64,000 nt of DNA, from NCBI GenBank assembly GCA_023362775.1, contig JALMGJ010000004.1, positions 52,353,298 through 52,417,297 on the forward strand. The letters run 5' to 3'. The position numbers were made by a program, and so were the translations under genes. Numbering within the stretch: the first letter of the stretch is position 1; every line of letters starts with the position of its first letter. The notes under the pieces were generated by a model. It saw nothing but the letters and a program-made list of their open reading frames with translations. It did no database searches and was not told where the DNA came from. Source of the stretch: Charina bottae. Lineage: Eukaryota; Chordata; Lepidosauria; Squamata; Charinaidae. Positions 44,813 to 56,366 of the stretch are shown piece by piece.

Positions 44813-45243
44813 ATTCCACAGAGCCATTTCCACCTGGACATCACCACTGCTGAAAACTGATGTTTTTATACTGCCCCCACAGAACTGCAGAGGGTCGTGC
44901 ATCCAATCTGGCCAAGGTGAAAGCCCAATGAAATTTCAGAATTATAGTAGAATTGAAGAGAGGTAAGATGATGGGACAAGCCCATTTGAGAAGAATCCAT
45001 AAACTGTAGGGTTGGATACTAGGCTTAAACTGGTTTGAAAATCAATATCCCAGATACGTTGTTTAAGATGACTCCTGGAATTTTCAAGTCCTAATAGACA
45101 GAAACTTTTTAAAGAATGTCCTAAGGACTGGAGTTTGCTATTAGCTTTTGTTAGCCCGGTTGATTTAAAATGGTCTCTGAGAACCAGTGGAGCCAGGCCC
45201 ACATGAAAAAAAAATCAATTTCAACCAGAAATTAAGGAGATAG
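44813..45243. other. unassigned DNA
   Basis: No feature is recognised. Confidence 0.5.
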
Positions 45244-45258
45244 TAACAGGCTCTGGCA

Positions 45259-45592
45259 AAGGGGCATGGTGGCTCAGCGGGTAAGACACCAGGCTTGTTG
45301 ATCGGAAAATTGCAAGTTCAGAGGTTCGAATCCCTAGCCCTGAGTGATGGAGTGAGCTCCCGCACTAGCCCCAGATCTTGCCAACCTAGGAATTCGAAAG
45401 CATGCAAATGCAAGTAGATTAATAGGTACCACTTCGGTGGGTAGGTAACAGCGTTCCGCATGTGTCATGCCGGCCACATGACCGCGGAAGCATCTTTGGA
45501 CAACGCTGGCTCTTCAGCTAAGAAACGGAGATGAGCACCACCCCCTAGAGTCAGACATGACTGCACAAATGTGCAGGGGGAACCTTTACCTT
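45259..45592 (+). mobile_element. Sauria-type SINE, full length, second copy
   Basis: Target duplications TAACAGGCTCTGGCA (15 bp, identical) lie at 45244-45258 and 45593-45607. It shows the tRNA-like head GGTGGCTCAGCGGGTAAGAC, box B GGTTCGAATCCC, the GGTAACAGCGTTCCGC block and the Bov-B-like tail AGAGTCAGACATGACTGCAC, ending GGGAACCTTTACCTT. CpG decay (TCGGACACG to TCAGACATG) makes it slightly older than the copy at 15574. Confidence 0.9.
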
Positions 45593-45607
45593 TAACAGGC
45601 TCTGGCA

Positions 45608-46792
45608 CCCACAGAAACCAAACCTGTCTCTAACTGTAAAAGAACATTCTTGATGAATCTTGGAACTGCAAGTATTGCTCTTATAAATTTGTATATAGTG
45701 AATTTATTGTTCAATTTTGCAGCTTTTTCTTCCACCCATGCACTGCATCAAGCTGGATGGCTTTCTTTCTTTTTTTTGACAAGAGGCTGTTTCCCACTGT
45801 CTCTTGTTTGGGAAACGGTTAGATCTTATATCAGACTGTTTTCCTCTGACCGTATGAACATTTAACTCTCACAGTTGTGAAGCTACGTTTTCCCTAATGG
45901 AGCTGTAGATGGCTAATATGAACAGTTATTTCATAGTACAGATGAAACTGAATAGTCAAAGATTTGGACAAGGAAAAAGAAATACTGCACACAGTGAAAA
46001 GTATAAAGTACTTTAAACCAAATTCATTACCACCTATATATAGATATAGATGATATAGATATAGATATATAGATGATAACCCACTTGGATGGGTTTATAG
46101 AAGGATTTGATAAATCCATAGAGAATAAATTCATGGTTACTACTCATAATAAGCAGTATATTGCCTTCATTACTGAATTTGCTATGCCTGTCAGTGCAAG
46201 TTGCTGTAGAACACAAGATGGAGGGTGACACTGCACTAATAACCTGCCTGTTGGATGCCAATTATTATCTGGTTGATCATTGTGGAAACAAAATGCTGCA
46301 CAAGTAATGCATAAATACTGGTCTGTTCCAGACAGGTTTTTATACTGACATTTAATTATTACTGCTCTGTTGGAATCTCCCAAAGTTACCAGTTAACTTT
46401 TTGCTAAGGATTTGCTAAAGTGCTAAGAATTACATCGGACTGTGTGGTGGACTGGCTGAACAGAAGGAAATCCTCTGGGCTTTTAAACTTTCTCTCTTCT
46501 GGGAAAGTTTGGGATTCCAGACTTTAATCAGAGGCATGGGAAGATAGTTAAACCCCACTTTTTCCCAACCTCAGTCCAGGGACTCCTCTAGAGTTCTTTC
46601 TCTTGTTTTAAAGATCAATTTCCAGTGCAGAGAGAAGCTGGGGAATCTGATTCTATATGTACATGACAAAGAGCATCTCTCCATGTGGGAATCAATATTG
46701 TGCATATCTGCAGCCTGAATAAGCAATGTGAGTCTGAGCCTAGTAGCTGGCAAGAAAAGAACATTTATAACAGTCTGTCACCCATCTGCCCA
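45608..46792. other. unassigned DNA with a short (GATA/TATA) tract
   Basis: A TATAGATATAGATGATATAG tract lies at 46036-46075. No gene is visible. Confidence 0.5.
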
Positions 46793-46870
46793 TAATTTAT
46801 TTATTTTATTTTATTTATTTATTTTTCAATTTCTATTATCGCCCCATCTCCCCCGAAGGGGACTCATATA
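46793..46870 (-). mobile_element. L2-type LINE/SINE tail fragment
   Basis: The minus strand reads GAGTCCCCTTCGGGGGAGAT, GGGGCGATAATAGAAATTG, then (AAAT)n, the usual ending of squamate L2-related repeats. Confidence 0.6.
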
Positions 46871-47135
46871 TTAGCAGGACAAAATTTGATGTTACGAGAG
46901 AAGGTAGCAAGAGAAAGATCAAGTTAAATAATGGGTTGCATTAGGTTAAAGACTATGGGGGAAAATCCCCAAAGCATCCCTATGAAAAAGTATAGTTGGG
47001 CAATGACTTGAAAAGTTGTTGACTCCTCCATTCTAAGCCCCCTCCTTCCAGGTCCTCCTTCCAAGTCATGTGATTCACAGTGGAGTATATGCATCCCTCC
47101 CTGTGCTTCCCAGTACACACATACAATAAACCCAC

Positions 47136-47401
47136 TGTTAGCCCTTTGACGTAGTCCAGACAAGAAGCATGACTATGATTACTAGCTCTATCTTTATTGT
47201 AAGGTTGTATTAACAGAATCTTGCAAGTTTGAAAGTACTCCTCCTGTCCCTTGCTTTTACTCTCCTGAAAACTAGGGAGGGTCCCTTCTGAGATGTTTTG
47301 CCCACCCCTCTTGCTTCGGGCTCAGATTTTGTTTACCAGACCATTGTCTAGGCTGCAACTCTTTCCCCTGTCTCCCAAGGTCATTCCCACATACCATTTC
47401 A
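47136..47401 (-). mobile_element. 266-bp solo LTR, family 1
   Basis: Perfect 5-bp duplications CCCAC lie at 47131-47135 and 47402-47406. On the plus strand it begins TGTTAGCCCTTTGACG and contains CTTTATTGTAAGG (minus-strand AATAAAG) and CAGAATCTTGCAAG, matching the copies at 38939 and 8640. The right end is ...CCATTTCA. Confidence 0.7.
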
Positions 47402-47639
47402 CCCACAGAGACACAACATAAAAGAGCAGAAACATGCATACAGGGGCAATGCATATTCACCTACCATGATTCAACCCTCTAAGTTACATATATACATAGA
47501 CAAAAAGGCAATAAATATGAATGTCCCTAATTAGTCCATGGGAAAGAAACACCCACATACACAGAGCGAGAGCATACAAATATGCACAGATCTAAATTTT
47601 ATTTGGTTACAGAGAAGAAAACAAGACCGCATCCTATGC

Positions 47640-48115
47640 CCACTGCTAGTAAGGGGGTTGGAAAGAATTCAAAAAGCCATGTTCTGCATGTTTTCCTTAA
47701 GTATCTGCCCATCCCACCACAATGGATAGGGTAGGCATGCTCCGGGTCCCTTCCCTTAAAGATTGCCACCTTACAGGTCCTCTGCGAGGAATCATGGCTT
47801 TTCTGTTGCAGCCCCTGCCCTATGGAATACCCTCCCCCTTGAGATCTGACAGGCCCCCACCCTTTTAACCTTCTGGAGGCACTTAAGACCTAAATCTTCC
47901 CCCAAGTGTTGGGATAGGGTGAGGTCAGAGTGGGATAAGAATGTTGTAGGTTGCATCAGGGAAGTATGGGTGTGGTGCCAGGTTTTTCTGTTCTTGGTTT
48001 TATTTATTCTTTTGCTTTTATTGTTGTGTACATTGTTTTATTCTTGGGTTGTAAGTGGCCCAGAGTTTGGTTTTAAGATGGGCTTGGTTTTAAGATGGGC
48101 TTGGTTTTAAGATGA
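47640..48115 (+). mobile_element. L2-type LINE 3' UTR fragment
   Basis: CCTATGGAATACCCTCCCCC, GATCTGACAGGCCCCCACCC and TTTTATTCTTGGGTTGTAAG followed by TGGCCCAGAG are in the order seen in squamate L2 3' UTRs. A GGGCTTGGTTTTAAGAT motif is repeated just after it (48079-48112). Confidence 0.6.
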
Positions 48116-49075
48116 GACTATGGTACTATCACAAGATATGCATTTGGAGATTTTCAGGTCTGTTGATCTGGTCTCTGAAGAATTCCTTTTTAATTGTGTC
48201 ATTTTGGTCCATCTTGACATGCCTCACCTTCTGCTGATGAGATTTTGCATGCACAAGTCTCTGTTTGCCCTGACATTAATTCTTGAGGTTCCTCCATTGA
48301 AACAGTTCTGCAAGCTATCCACATTTATATCATGCTTAGGGTTAGAGTTCCACTTTAGCTGCTGCTTTGCTGACTAGATATGTGTTCCTTCCTACCTTCC
48401 CCCCCCCCCCAATATAATATTGGCATTTAGTTGCTTGGCCTTCAGGTCCTTTTACTTCTGAGGGTTTCCCCCCCATTTTCATAAAGTTTACATAGGTGCA
48501 TATGTATAAGAGTATTTCTCCTTTTCTAATGCTGTTCTGGTTGTTTCTTACATTTTGGCTGTGTGCTGGAACCAGTTTTATATAGATGCTCTGTGCCATT
48601 GAGTCTCCCTAGGCCATTTAGCTAATGGACCTTGCCCTTTGAGTTCCTAAAGGTTTTATTTGATATACAAGAACCATAGCAGCTCTTAATAAACATCACC
48701 AATGAAATGAAACATTACTTCATGTTAAAATGTGAACTGCTCCAAAAAAAAATTATCATATCTACCTACCTACCTACCTACCTACCTACCTACCTACCTA
48801 CCTACCTCGGAATGAAATTATTCTCATAATACAGAGTATTTGGTAGTTGTGGTCTGAATTTAATATTTTTGGGGAACCCGATGGTGCATTATGTGTGATA
48901 GTGAAACAAAGTCGGTTTTTTTCTGGATTTTTTCTGACAGGAGAGGTTGGTAATTAGCTTTTCTTAAATGCAAAGGGGAAAAAATCAATGGGACCATTAT
49001 CCTTTATATAAATGAAATAAAATAATGCACAAATAATATATCTGAAAACAATATTCCCACTGGTATATTTTCCAG
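48116..49075. other. unassigned DNA
   Basis: It holds a C run near 48401-48411 and the CTAC microsatellite. No gene is visible. Confidence 0.5.
48761..48807 (+). repeat. (CTAC)n microsatellite
   Basis: About eleven CTAC units. Confidence 0.95.
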
Positions 49076-49080
49076 GAAGA

Positions 49081-50521
49081 TGTCAGAGTCCAGTCTGACT
49101 CTGACTCTGAGCTAGAGGAAAATGAAAATGAGCAGAGAAACGAAACTCCTCTTGTACAACAACCGACAAGCAGAACTTGTGATGAGCAGGTGCAGGATTC
49201 CGGACCCAGGGATGACCCAGCAGTGCGGGAGAATCCTGAGGAGCCGATTGGTCCCGAACCAGGAACCAAGGCAGGAGCACCAATCAGCACCAGAGAGAGG
49301 AGGGCTGAAAAGCATGCCAAACAGAGGGGAGCCCGATTGGTTCCCGAGGAGAGAAGGTGTGCCAAAAACAGGATAAAAGGACGCCAGCGCAAGCACCCGA
49401 TTGCTGGAGACAAATGTTCCACTGAGCTAACAGCTTCTTCGGGAGAAATCCAGCTGGAACAGTCCTCAGAGTCCTGCCCTGTAGCCTCCACAGATCCAGA
49501 GCCAGAGCCTCACCTCATCTCTGAATTAACCTCAGCTGCATCTGAGTCTCACGCTGCTCCTTCGCCAAGCGAAATGGGGTCTCATCTTGCAGTCTTTCAG
49601 CAAACTCCAGCCCAGCGTGGTCCTGATGCTTCGGTCCAGCCTCGTCTAGCTGCTTCAACCAAGTGTCGTCCTGCAGCCCTAGTCCAGCAGCACCTTGCCA
49701 GTCCAGCTAAGTTTAATCAGTGTGTTTCACGTCAGTTTTATCATGCTAGTCCTGTGCACCCATGTCTCATGGTTCCAGAAGTACCTTGCTTGGTTTTTCC
49801 AGTCCAGTATTGCCCTGTTGCTCCAAGTAAGCCTTGTCCAGTGAATCCAGTCCAGTGTGGTCTTGCAGATCCAGTCCAGTTTTGTCCTGTGAATCCAGAG
49901 GAGCCTTGTTCAGAGAATCCAGTCCAGTCTTGCCTTGCAGATCCAGCCCAGTTTTGTCCTATGAATCTAGAGGAGCCTTGTCCAGCGAATCCAGTCCAGT
50001 CTTGCCTAGCAGATCCAGTTTGTCCTGTGAATCCAGAGGAACCTTGTCCAGCCCTGCCTTGCAGATCCAGTCCAGTATTGTCCTGAGAATCCAGAGGAAC
50101 ATTGTCTAGAGAATCCAGTCCAGTCAGCCTTGCAGATCCAGTATTGTCCTGTGGATCCAGAAGAACTTGATCTAGCCTGCCTTGTAGTCTTCTTGTTCCA
50201 GAGACTTCAGCCAACCTTGCCAAGTAAACCAGCTTAGCCTTTCTCCAGTGTTTCAGAAGAATCTGATCCTGAGTTCCAAGTTTGCCTTGCAGACTCAACC
50301 AACCTAGCATCTTGACCCAGAACTGTTGTTCTACTTGTTGTTGTGAACTCTAGCTTGTGTCACTGCATAGCTGCTTACCTCCAAGTGCAACCAGCCGTGA
50401 AGCCTTAGTTGATCCAAGCAATCTACAATTTGTGTTTATGGACTTATATTTGTAAGTAGTTTTTATAATAATAAAACTATTTCCTTACAAGTTCTGGTGC
50501 TGTCATACTCCGAACAGAACA
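49081..50521 (+). mobile_element. 1,441-bp solo LTR with internal 72-bp repeat, family 3
   Basis: Perfect 5-bp duplications GAAGA lie at 49076-49080 and 50522-50526. The element starts TGTCAGAGTCC and ends CCGAACAGAACA, so it has TG...CA ends. A TATA-like GGATAAAAGGACG lies near 49372, and an AATAAAAC polyadenylation signal lies near 50470, about 45 bp before the end. The layout fits U3-R-U5 of a retrovirus-like or Gypsy element. A 298-codon frame (49190-50086) crosses it because the internal repeat is 72 bp long, and I do not regard that frame as a gene. A splice-acceptor-like TATATTTTCCAG precedes it and initially suggested an exon. Confidence 0.75.
49750..50190 (+). repeat. 72-bp tandem repeat inside LTR
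   Basis: Units start AATCCAGTCCAGT at 49844, 49916 and 49988 with exactly 72-bp spacing, with degenerate units on both sides. Each unit contains CTTGCAGATCCAG, TTTTGTCCTGTGAATCC and AGAGGAGCCTTGTCC. Confidence 0.85.
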
Positions 50522-50526
50522 GAAGA

Positions 50527-50897
50527 CTTCTGCCAGCTAGTTGCATTTACTGCAGTTGCATTTATCACTTGAAATGAAACTACAACCTTTTTAAAATTAA
50601 AATTTAAAAGCATGTTAAAAAACATGACTTTATTTTATTTTGCAATATCAAGGAAGACCAAGTACAACCTTTGGTTGCCTTGTGTCTACTATATGAACAG
50701 CTCCATTGAAAATAACTTGCCATGATTACATCAATCAAACAATTTTGCATAGTTATTTTAATCATTTCTCAAGGAGCTTGAACTATGAAAAAAGAAAGGA
50801 AATTTTCAGAAAAGTGATCTGTGATGGCTTTAAATCTTTCTATATACTGTAGGGATTGGAGAGTTAGCCTTTGAATGCCCTTCTGCAGCTGCTCTGA
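50527..50897. other. unassigned DNA
   Basis: No feature is recognised. Confidence 0.5.
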
Positions 50898-51043
50898 CCC
50901 TTCCTTCCTTCCTTCCTTCCTTCCTTCCTTCCTTCCTTCCTTCCTTCCTTCCTTCCTCCCTCCCTCCCTCCCTCCCTCCCTCCCTCCCTCCCTCCCTCCC
51001 TTCCTCCCTTCCTCCCTTCCTCCCTTCCTTCCTTCCCTTTAAC
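50898..51043 (+). repeat. (CCTT)n(CCCT)n microsatellite
   Basis: A 146-bp pure pyrimidine tract: about 14 CCTT units, about 12 CCCT units, then mixed units. Mirror-symmetric purine/pyrimidine DNA of this kind can form triplex structures. Confidence 0.95.
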
Positions 51044-51099
51044 CTTCCTTTCTGCTGGAGCTCAAAGCTGTATATGTAGTTCCCCTCTGTCTATTTTTC

Positions 51100-51242
51100 C
51101 TCATTAAAAAAACCTTGTGAGGTAAGTTGGGCTGAGAGAGAGTTTAGATCAGCCACTCAATGAGCATCTATGGTTGAGAGCAGAATAGAACCTGTGTGTC
51201 CCTGATGCTAATCCAACATCTTAACCACTACAACTTAACCAC
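51100..51242 (-). mobile_element. degenerate tRNA/CORE-type SINE (type A)
   Basis: GTTGGGCTGAGAGAGAGT and CATCTTAACCACTACAACTT correspond to the core and head on the minus strand. The middle has diverged strongly. Confidence 0.55.
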
Positions 51243-54200
51243 TCTATTCTCTTCCCCCCCCTCCACATCATCAGAATTTGATCGATTTCCTCCATTAAAC
51301 TGGTTGTTTTCAATTTATCAAAATTAAGTCATCCTTTCTCAGTATGAAAAACAGATTCATGGTGCAACCCAGTGTTTGATCAAGATCAAATCACACTGTG
51401 TTTACTCCCAGATGAAAAGGTAAAGACATCTTTCAGATGAGTCTTACAAAACTTGAACACAGGCATGTAGTGTTCTTGGAAACAATAGGAAGTGCCATTT
51501 TTATCTTCCAGGATGTTTTATGATTTTCCATTATGCTACACACTGAATACTTCAATAGCCTCCCACCCAAATACTAACCATTTAAAATTAGTGATTATGG
51601 TTTAGAAATCCATAGTCATATCAAACATTTATTCAACTTTCCCCTCCTGGTTATCTTGCAGCATAAACAGATCATATCCCTTCATAGGAATGATTTTAAA
51701 ACTTTGGAAAACCCAGAAAAACCAACATTCCCAAAACAAAACACTGTGGGATGAGCAACTTGAGAAAGCAGCCAAAAAAGAGCAACCTTCATCTGTTGGT
51801 TTCCAGAGCTGCACAAAAGGAAGACTTTGCTGCTCTCTCAAATTTCTTTACAAACAGGATGGAAGTGAGTTGTTTTTCTCCTTAAAAATATGAAAATGAA
51901 AATAAATCTCTAACAAGATGAAAGAGAAACAGCAATTATTATTTGCACATATGGTTATGGGTAGCTGTGCATGCTACCATTTCCACTGAGTTATGTTTTT
52001 TTTACAACTCTTGTGCTGCAAAGATTTTGTGCCACAGTAAGGAAGGCTCAAGATATTCACATAAATGTTTGCCTTTAAATTTTTGATTAAACAAATGACC
52101 ATACCAATTATTTCCATTTTATACGGTATACAGTATTTATTTTGCAGTGTATATACAATGTCAAAACAATCTTATTCAAGAATTGATTTTTAAAAACTAT
52201 CCTTTTCCTTTGCAAAGCACTTGTTGAATGTCAAAACAGCACTTGTGAACTGGGAAAAAGTAGAAAATAAATCTAGGAAGTAGGAAGTTTTACACAACAC
52301 AGTATTAATAAACATCATTAAATGATGTTTAGTTGATTGCTTTATTTGAATATAACAGATGTATTGACTAAAATTTGAAACGTAAGGAAAACAGCTTTTA
52401 GAAGTATTTAGATAGGAATGTGGGGAAATTAAGAAGGAAACCAACTGGCTGCTTTATAACCAACATTATCTTGATGGTTTACAAGAAAATACAAGGATTG
52501 ATGGTTATATGGTGCCATTCCTTCTTTTGCCAATATATTTACCAGTAGGCTGAGACAAAGTAGAAATCAAGGTATATTTCCCAGTGGTTAAGAAAATGCC
52601 TAAAGGTATATTGGAAAATATTAGACAGCTTAATTTAAATCAGATGGGCAGGTGGCAATCTGATATAGAAGCTCAGAGTTTCAGCCATGAAACACTAATT
52701 TATCTTCTAAGGTTATTTTGTGGATAAAGGTGAAGGGAGGAATCCAGAAACTTTCTTGATCTCCTTGGAGGAAAGCAAAATATAAATGAAATAGCTAAAT
52801 AGAGCTACCCCTCACCCCCAGATGGTAATAGCCTGATTGGGGTCAACTACACCAGCAGAGATGTTGTTCATGATGAACAAAAGAGAATAGTTTAATGTCT
52901 TACAGTTTCCTACTAAATGTTTTCTATCAAAGCATAGGGAACCTGCAATGAAATCTTGAGAATGATCCTGTTCAGTGGAAAGCGATCTGAAGGAAACCCA
53001 TGCTTGGTTATAGACACTTCTTAGCTTTGAACAGTTATTCACTAGAATCAAAAGACCATCATTTGGTTTGTAGCTTATGACAGGCCTTAATGCCAACATA
53101 TCCCAAATCAATAGCACCAATATAATTAGTGGTTCCAGTGACACATTGTACCTGGGTATGTATGCTTTCTCTTCATTTGGCTTTCTCTTCATTTGGCTTT
53201 TTAATACTCTCAAGTTCTTCCCATAGAAATAAATAAATGAGTTTTTCTAAGTTCTTCTGAAAGGGAGAAAGAAATAAGTGAGTTTTTCTAAGTTCTTCTG
53301 AAAGGGAGAAAGAAATAAGTGAGTTTTTCTAAGTTCTTCTGAAAACAGTGAACTGATTGAAACAGTCATCCATCCTTATTTACCCCTTTGTGTCAACTAA
53401 AACTGTATTGTTAATAGCATATGTCCTTGGGCAGCATAGATCTAATAAACAAGCCTACTTTGAAGACAAAGACAGAATTTCATTAATCAGATATAAAGAC
53501 CAAAAACATGAGGAAGCCTGTTGGTGGTCATTTTAACCTCTCTGGTCACAAAGTCTCATATCTCAAGATAGCGATTATACAGAAAATCAATTCTGAGGGA
53601 TTAATGAAATGTGAGAAAGTGTTACAAGAACTCATACTAAAATGCCATTGCATCAATCTCACTTTCAGTGGACTTTGTGGGTTTAATGTAATCTGCAGAA
53701 GCACAAACTTTATAGTTAATCTGAATTTATGAATGTTGTGCTTAATTCTCTCATATATTATAGGTATGTGTGAATCAGCTAAGATTTTATTTGAATGGAA
53801 GATTCAAGGTTTGAAGGTGGCTCAATGCAAATTGGAGATTTAAAGAGAAGATTCAATTTGAACTAAGTTAAGATCGGATTCCATTAAAATTTGACCATAA
53901 GGGATAATGGAGAAGCATCAAAATGCCTGCAGCTGCTTCTTTTGGGGGGCAGAATGGGAGAAAAAGAGCAGATTGAATAAAAGGAGAGTAAAATACAAAA
54001 ACAGTACAGAGACTTGAAAGTTAAGGAAAGATAAGAATAATAGGATGGATTTAGAAAAATGTGGGTAAAGGGATATGGACTCCTTCAAGTGGAGCCTTGA
54101 CCCCTGGTAACTTTGTAGTCTACCGTAGGACCTGGGGCATCTTCTGAAATCAAATGCAGCAGCTGGCAAACCCAGGAAAAGACAGAGCTTCTTTGAGGAG

Positions 54201-54578
54201 TTGAATATAGAGGCCACATGAGCACCTCTTTGAATGCAAATTGTTGTACAACCTAAGTATATAAAATAAAATGAAGCTTCTGTTTCTCAGCCAATCCTGT
54301 GAAGAAGTCGAAGAGATGTACTTTTCACTTAGTTAAGGCAAGTCCATTATACAGTATGCTTGTGAAATGTGCCAAACAGCACACAGACTAGAAAAACAAG
54401 CAAGAAGAACTGGTTTTAAAATCACAAGACACAGGTTTATTTAAATTGTATTTACATATAATGATGTTTAATAAGAAGAGTAGGATACACTACTCTATGT
54501 CAAAAGGCCACATACTCTAGCAGAGAGGATGTTGAAGATTTTGGGATGGAGCAGCTTAGCTGGGTCTTCTTTAGAATA
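51243..54578. other. unassigned AT-rich DNA
   Basis: It contains one 41-bp tandem repeat and no gene. A 133-aa minus-strand frame at 52812-53213 has no known motif. The 99-aa minus-strand frame at 53918-54217 is Leu/Phe-rich low complexity at its end. Confidence 0.45.
53238..53344 (+). repeat. 41-bp tandem repeat, about 2.6 copies
   Basis: The unit is GAGTTTTTCTAAGTTCTTCT followed by GAAAGGGAGAAAGAAATAAGT. The copies are identical. Confidence 0.9.
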
Positions 54579-54866
54579 GTGTAGGACAGGGGTCGGCAAA
54601 CTTTTTTTGCCGGGAGCCATTTTGACATGCTCGTGCACATTTTGAAGTGCTCAAGAGCCAGGGGGCGGGGTTTGCGGGCGCGGGCCAATCGCGTGGAAGG
54701 GGGCGGGGTTTGCCGGCGGGAGCCAATTGCGTGGAAGGGGGCGGGTTTTGCGGGAGGGAGCCAATCGCGTGGAAGGGGGCGGGGGAGGTTTGGAAGAGGA
54801 AGGGAAAGAGAGGCTCGACTGCTTCGGCGGCGGCGCTTCCAGGTTGTCGCTGCGGCGGCAACGGCT

Positions 54867-56040
54867 GCCCCTTCGAAAGGGCAGGCTCCGGGGACCCCGA
54901 AAATGCCCTCAGTTTAGGCAGGGAGGCTGCGCCAAGCTGCCTCAGCTGTTCTGCGGGGAGAATTGCCACCCCAGGGCAGCGTGTGCATGTGGGGAGGGGA
55001 GGTTTCTGCCTCCCTGCCGGAACCGAGGGCATTTTCGGGGTCCCCGGAGCCTGCCCTTTCGAAGGGGCAGCGGCAGCAGCAGCTGCAGTGCTGCCCCTTC
55101 GAAAGGGCAGGCTCCGGGGACCCCGAAAATGCCCTCAGTTTAGGCAGGGAGGCTGCGCGCAAGCTGCCTCAGCTGTTCTGCGGGGAGAATTGCCACCCCA
55201 GGGCAGCATGTGCATGTGGAGAGGGGAGGTTTCTGCCTCCCTGCCGGAACCGAGGGCATTTTCGGGGTCCCCGGAGCCTGCCCTTTCGAAGGGGCAGCGG
55301 CAGCAGCAGCTGCAGTGCTGCCCCTTCGAAAGGGCAGGCTCCGGGGACCCCGAAAATGCCCTCAGTTTAGGCAGGGAGGCTGCGCGCAAGCTGCCTCAGC
55401 TGTTCTGCGGGGAGAATTTCCACCCCAGGGCAGCGTGTGCATGTGGAGAGGGGAGGTTTCTGCCTCCCTGCCGGAACCGAGGGCATTTTCGGGATCCCCG
55501 GAGCCTGCCCTTTCGAAGGGGCAGCGGCAGCAGCAGCTGCAGTGCTGCCCCTTCAAAAGGGCAGGCTCTGGGGACCCCGAAAATGCCCTCAGTTTAGGCA
55601 GGGAGGCTGCGCGCAAGCTGCCTCAGCTGTTCTGCGGGGAGAATTTCCACCCCAGGGCAGCGTGTGCATGTGGAGAGGGGAGGTTTCTGCCTCCCTGCCA
55701 GAACCGAGGGCATTTTCGGGGTCCCGGAGCCTGCCCTTTCGAAGCTGCTGCCGCTGCCCCTTCGAAAGGGCAGGCTCCGGGGACCCCGAAAATGCCCTCG
55801 GTTCTGGCAGGGAGGCAGAAACCTCCCCTCTCCACATGCACACGCTGCCCTGGGGTGGCAATTCTCCCCGCAGAACAGCTGAGGCAGCTTGCGCGCAGCC
55901 TCCCTGCCTAAACTGAGGGCATTTTCGGGGTCCCCGGAGCCTGCCCTTTCGAAGGGGCAGCACTGCTGCTGCTGCTGCCACTGCCCCTTCGAAAGGGCAG
56001 GCTCCGGGGACCCCGAAAATGCCCTCGGTTCCGGCAGGGA
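54867..56040. repeat. GC-rich satellite of inverted-repeat units, about 227 bp
   Basis: Direct units start GCCCCTTCGAAAGGGC at 54867, 55093, 55320 and 55547 (226, 227, 227 and 209 bp). From 55756 the array continues in inverted orientation, with a further partial unit after about 55985. Each unit is itself an inverted repeat: a left arm CTCCGGGGACCCCGAAAATG...GGCAGGGAGGC and a right arm that is its reverse complement, about 65 bp each, around a loop of about 80-100 bp. Frames in all six directions stay open because the array is GC-rich and self-complementary, so none is called as a gene. Confidence 0.85.
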
Positions 56041-56132
56041 GGCAAAAATCGCACGTGCAGGCTGCCGGGCTTCCCGACGCACAGCTGATTGGTGCGGAGA
56101 ATTTCCACTCCCTTCAGCGCTTCCGGCTTGTC

Positions 56133-56158
56133 ACGCGACACACAGTTTGGAAAGCCCT
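56133..56158 (+). other. MITE A-C terminus embedded in element D
   Basis: GCGACACACAGTTTGGAAAG followed by CCCTG reproduces the right terminus of MITEs A, B and C, but here it lies 200 bp inside a hAT element with different ends. No left partner is found in D. Confidence 0.6.
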
Positions 56159-56366
56159 GCCCGTCGTCAAGATGGCTGCCGGAGACGGCTGCCAGGTTGC
56201 CAGGGGTATGCCCACAGCAACGCACACCATGCCCGCTGCCGCACCTGCCCCGCCACACTCGCTGCCGCGCCACGCCCGCCATGCCTGCCTGCGGAAAAGC
56301 CACACTCAAGGGGCCAAAGAGCCGCATTTGGCTCGCGAGCCGCCATTTCCGACCCTTGGTGTAGGA

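Larger units (their letters stand above)
54587..56358. mobile_element. 1.77-kb hAT-type non-autonomous element (D)
   Basis: Target duplications GTGTAGGA (8 of 8) lie at 54579-54586 and 56359-56366. The left end is CAGGGGTCGGCAAACTT and the right end is CCATTTCCGACCCTTG, with subterminal GGGAGCCATTTTG and GCGAGCCGCCATTTC. CAG/CTTG-type ends and an exact 8-bp duplication point to hAT. No transposase is present. Most of the interior is a GC-rich satellite (54867-56040). Its right part carries a piece matching the ends of MITEs A-C (56133-56158). Confidence 0.85.

Noticed and set aside
49190..50086. 298-codon frame preceded by a splice-acceptor-like site, possible host exon
   Set aside because: The region is bounded by a perfect 5-bp duplication and TG...CA ends with TATA-like and poly(A) signals, so a solo LTR explains it better.
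52812..53213. 133-codon minus-strand frame
   Set aside because: It shows no family resemblance, and flanking sequence gives no exon or promoter evidence.
54647..55911. Open frames up to 316 codons on both strands of the GC-rich array
   Set aside because: They arise from GC-rich, self-complementary repeat units. Frames are open in several directions at once and repeat with the satellite period, and no domain is visible.
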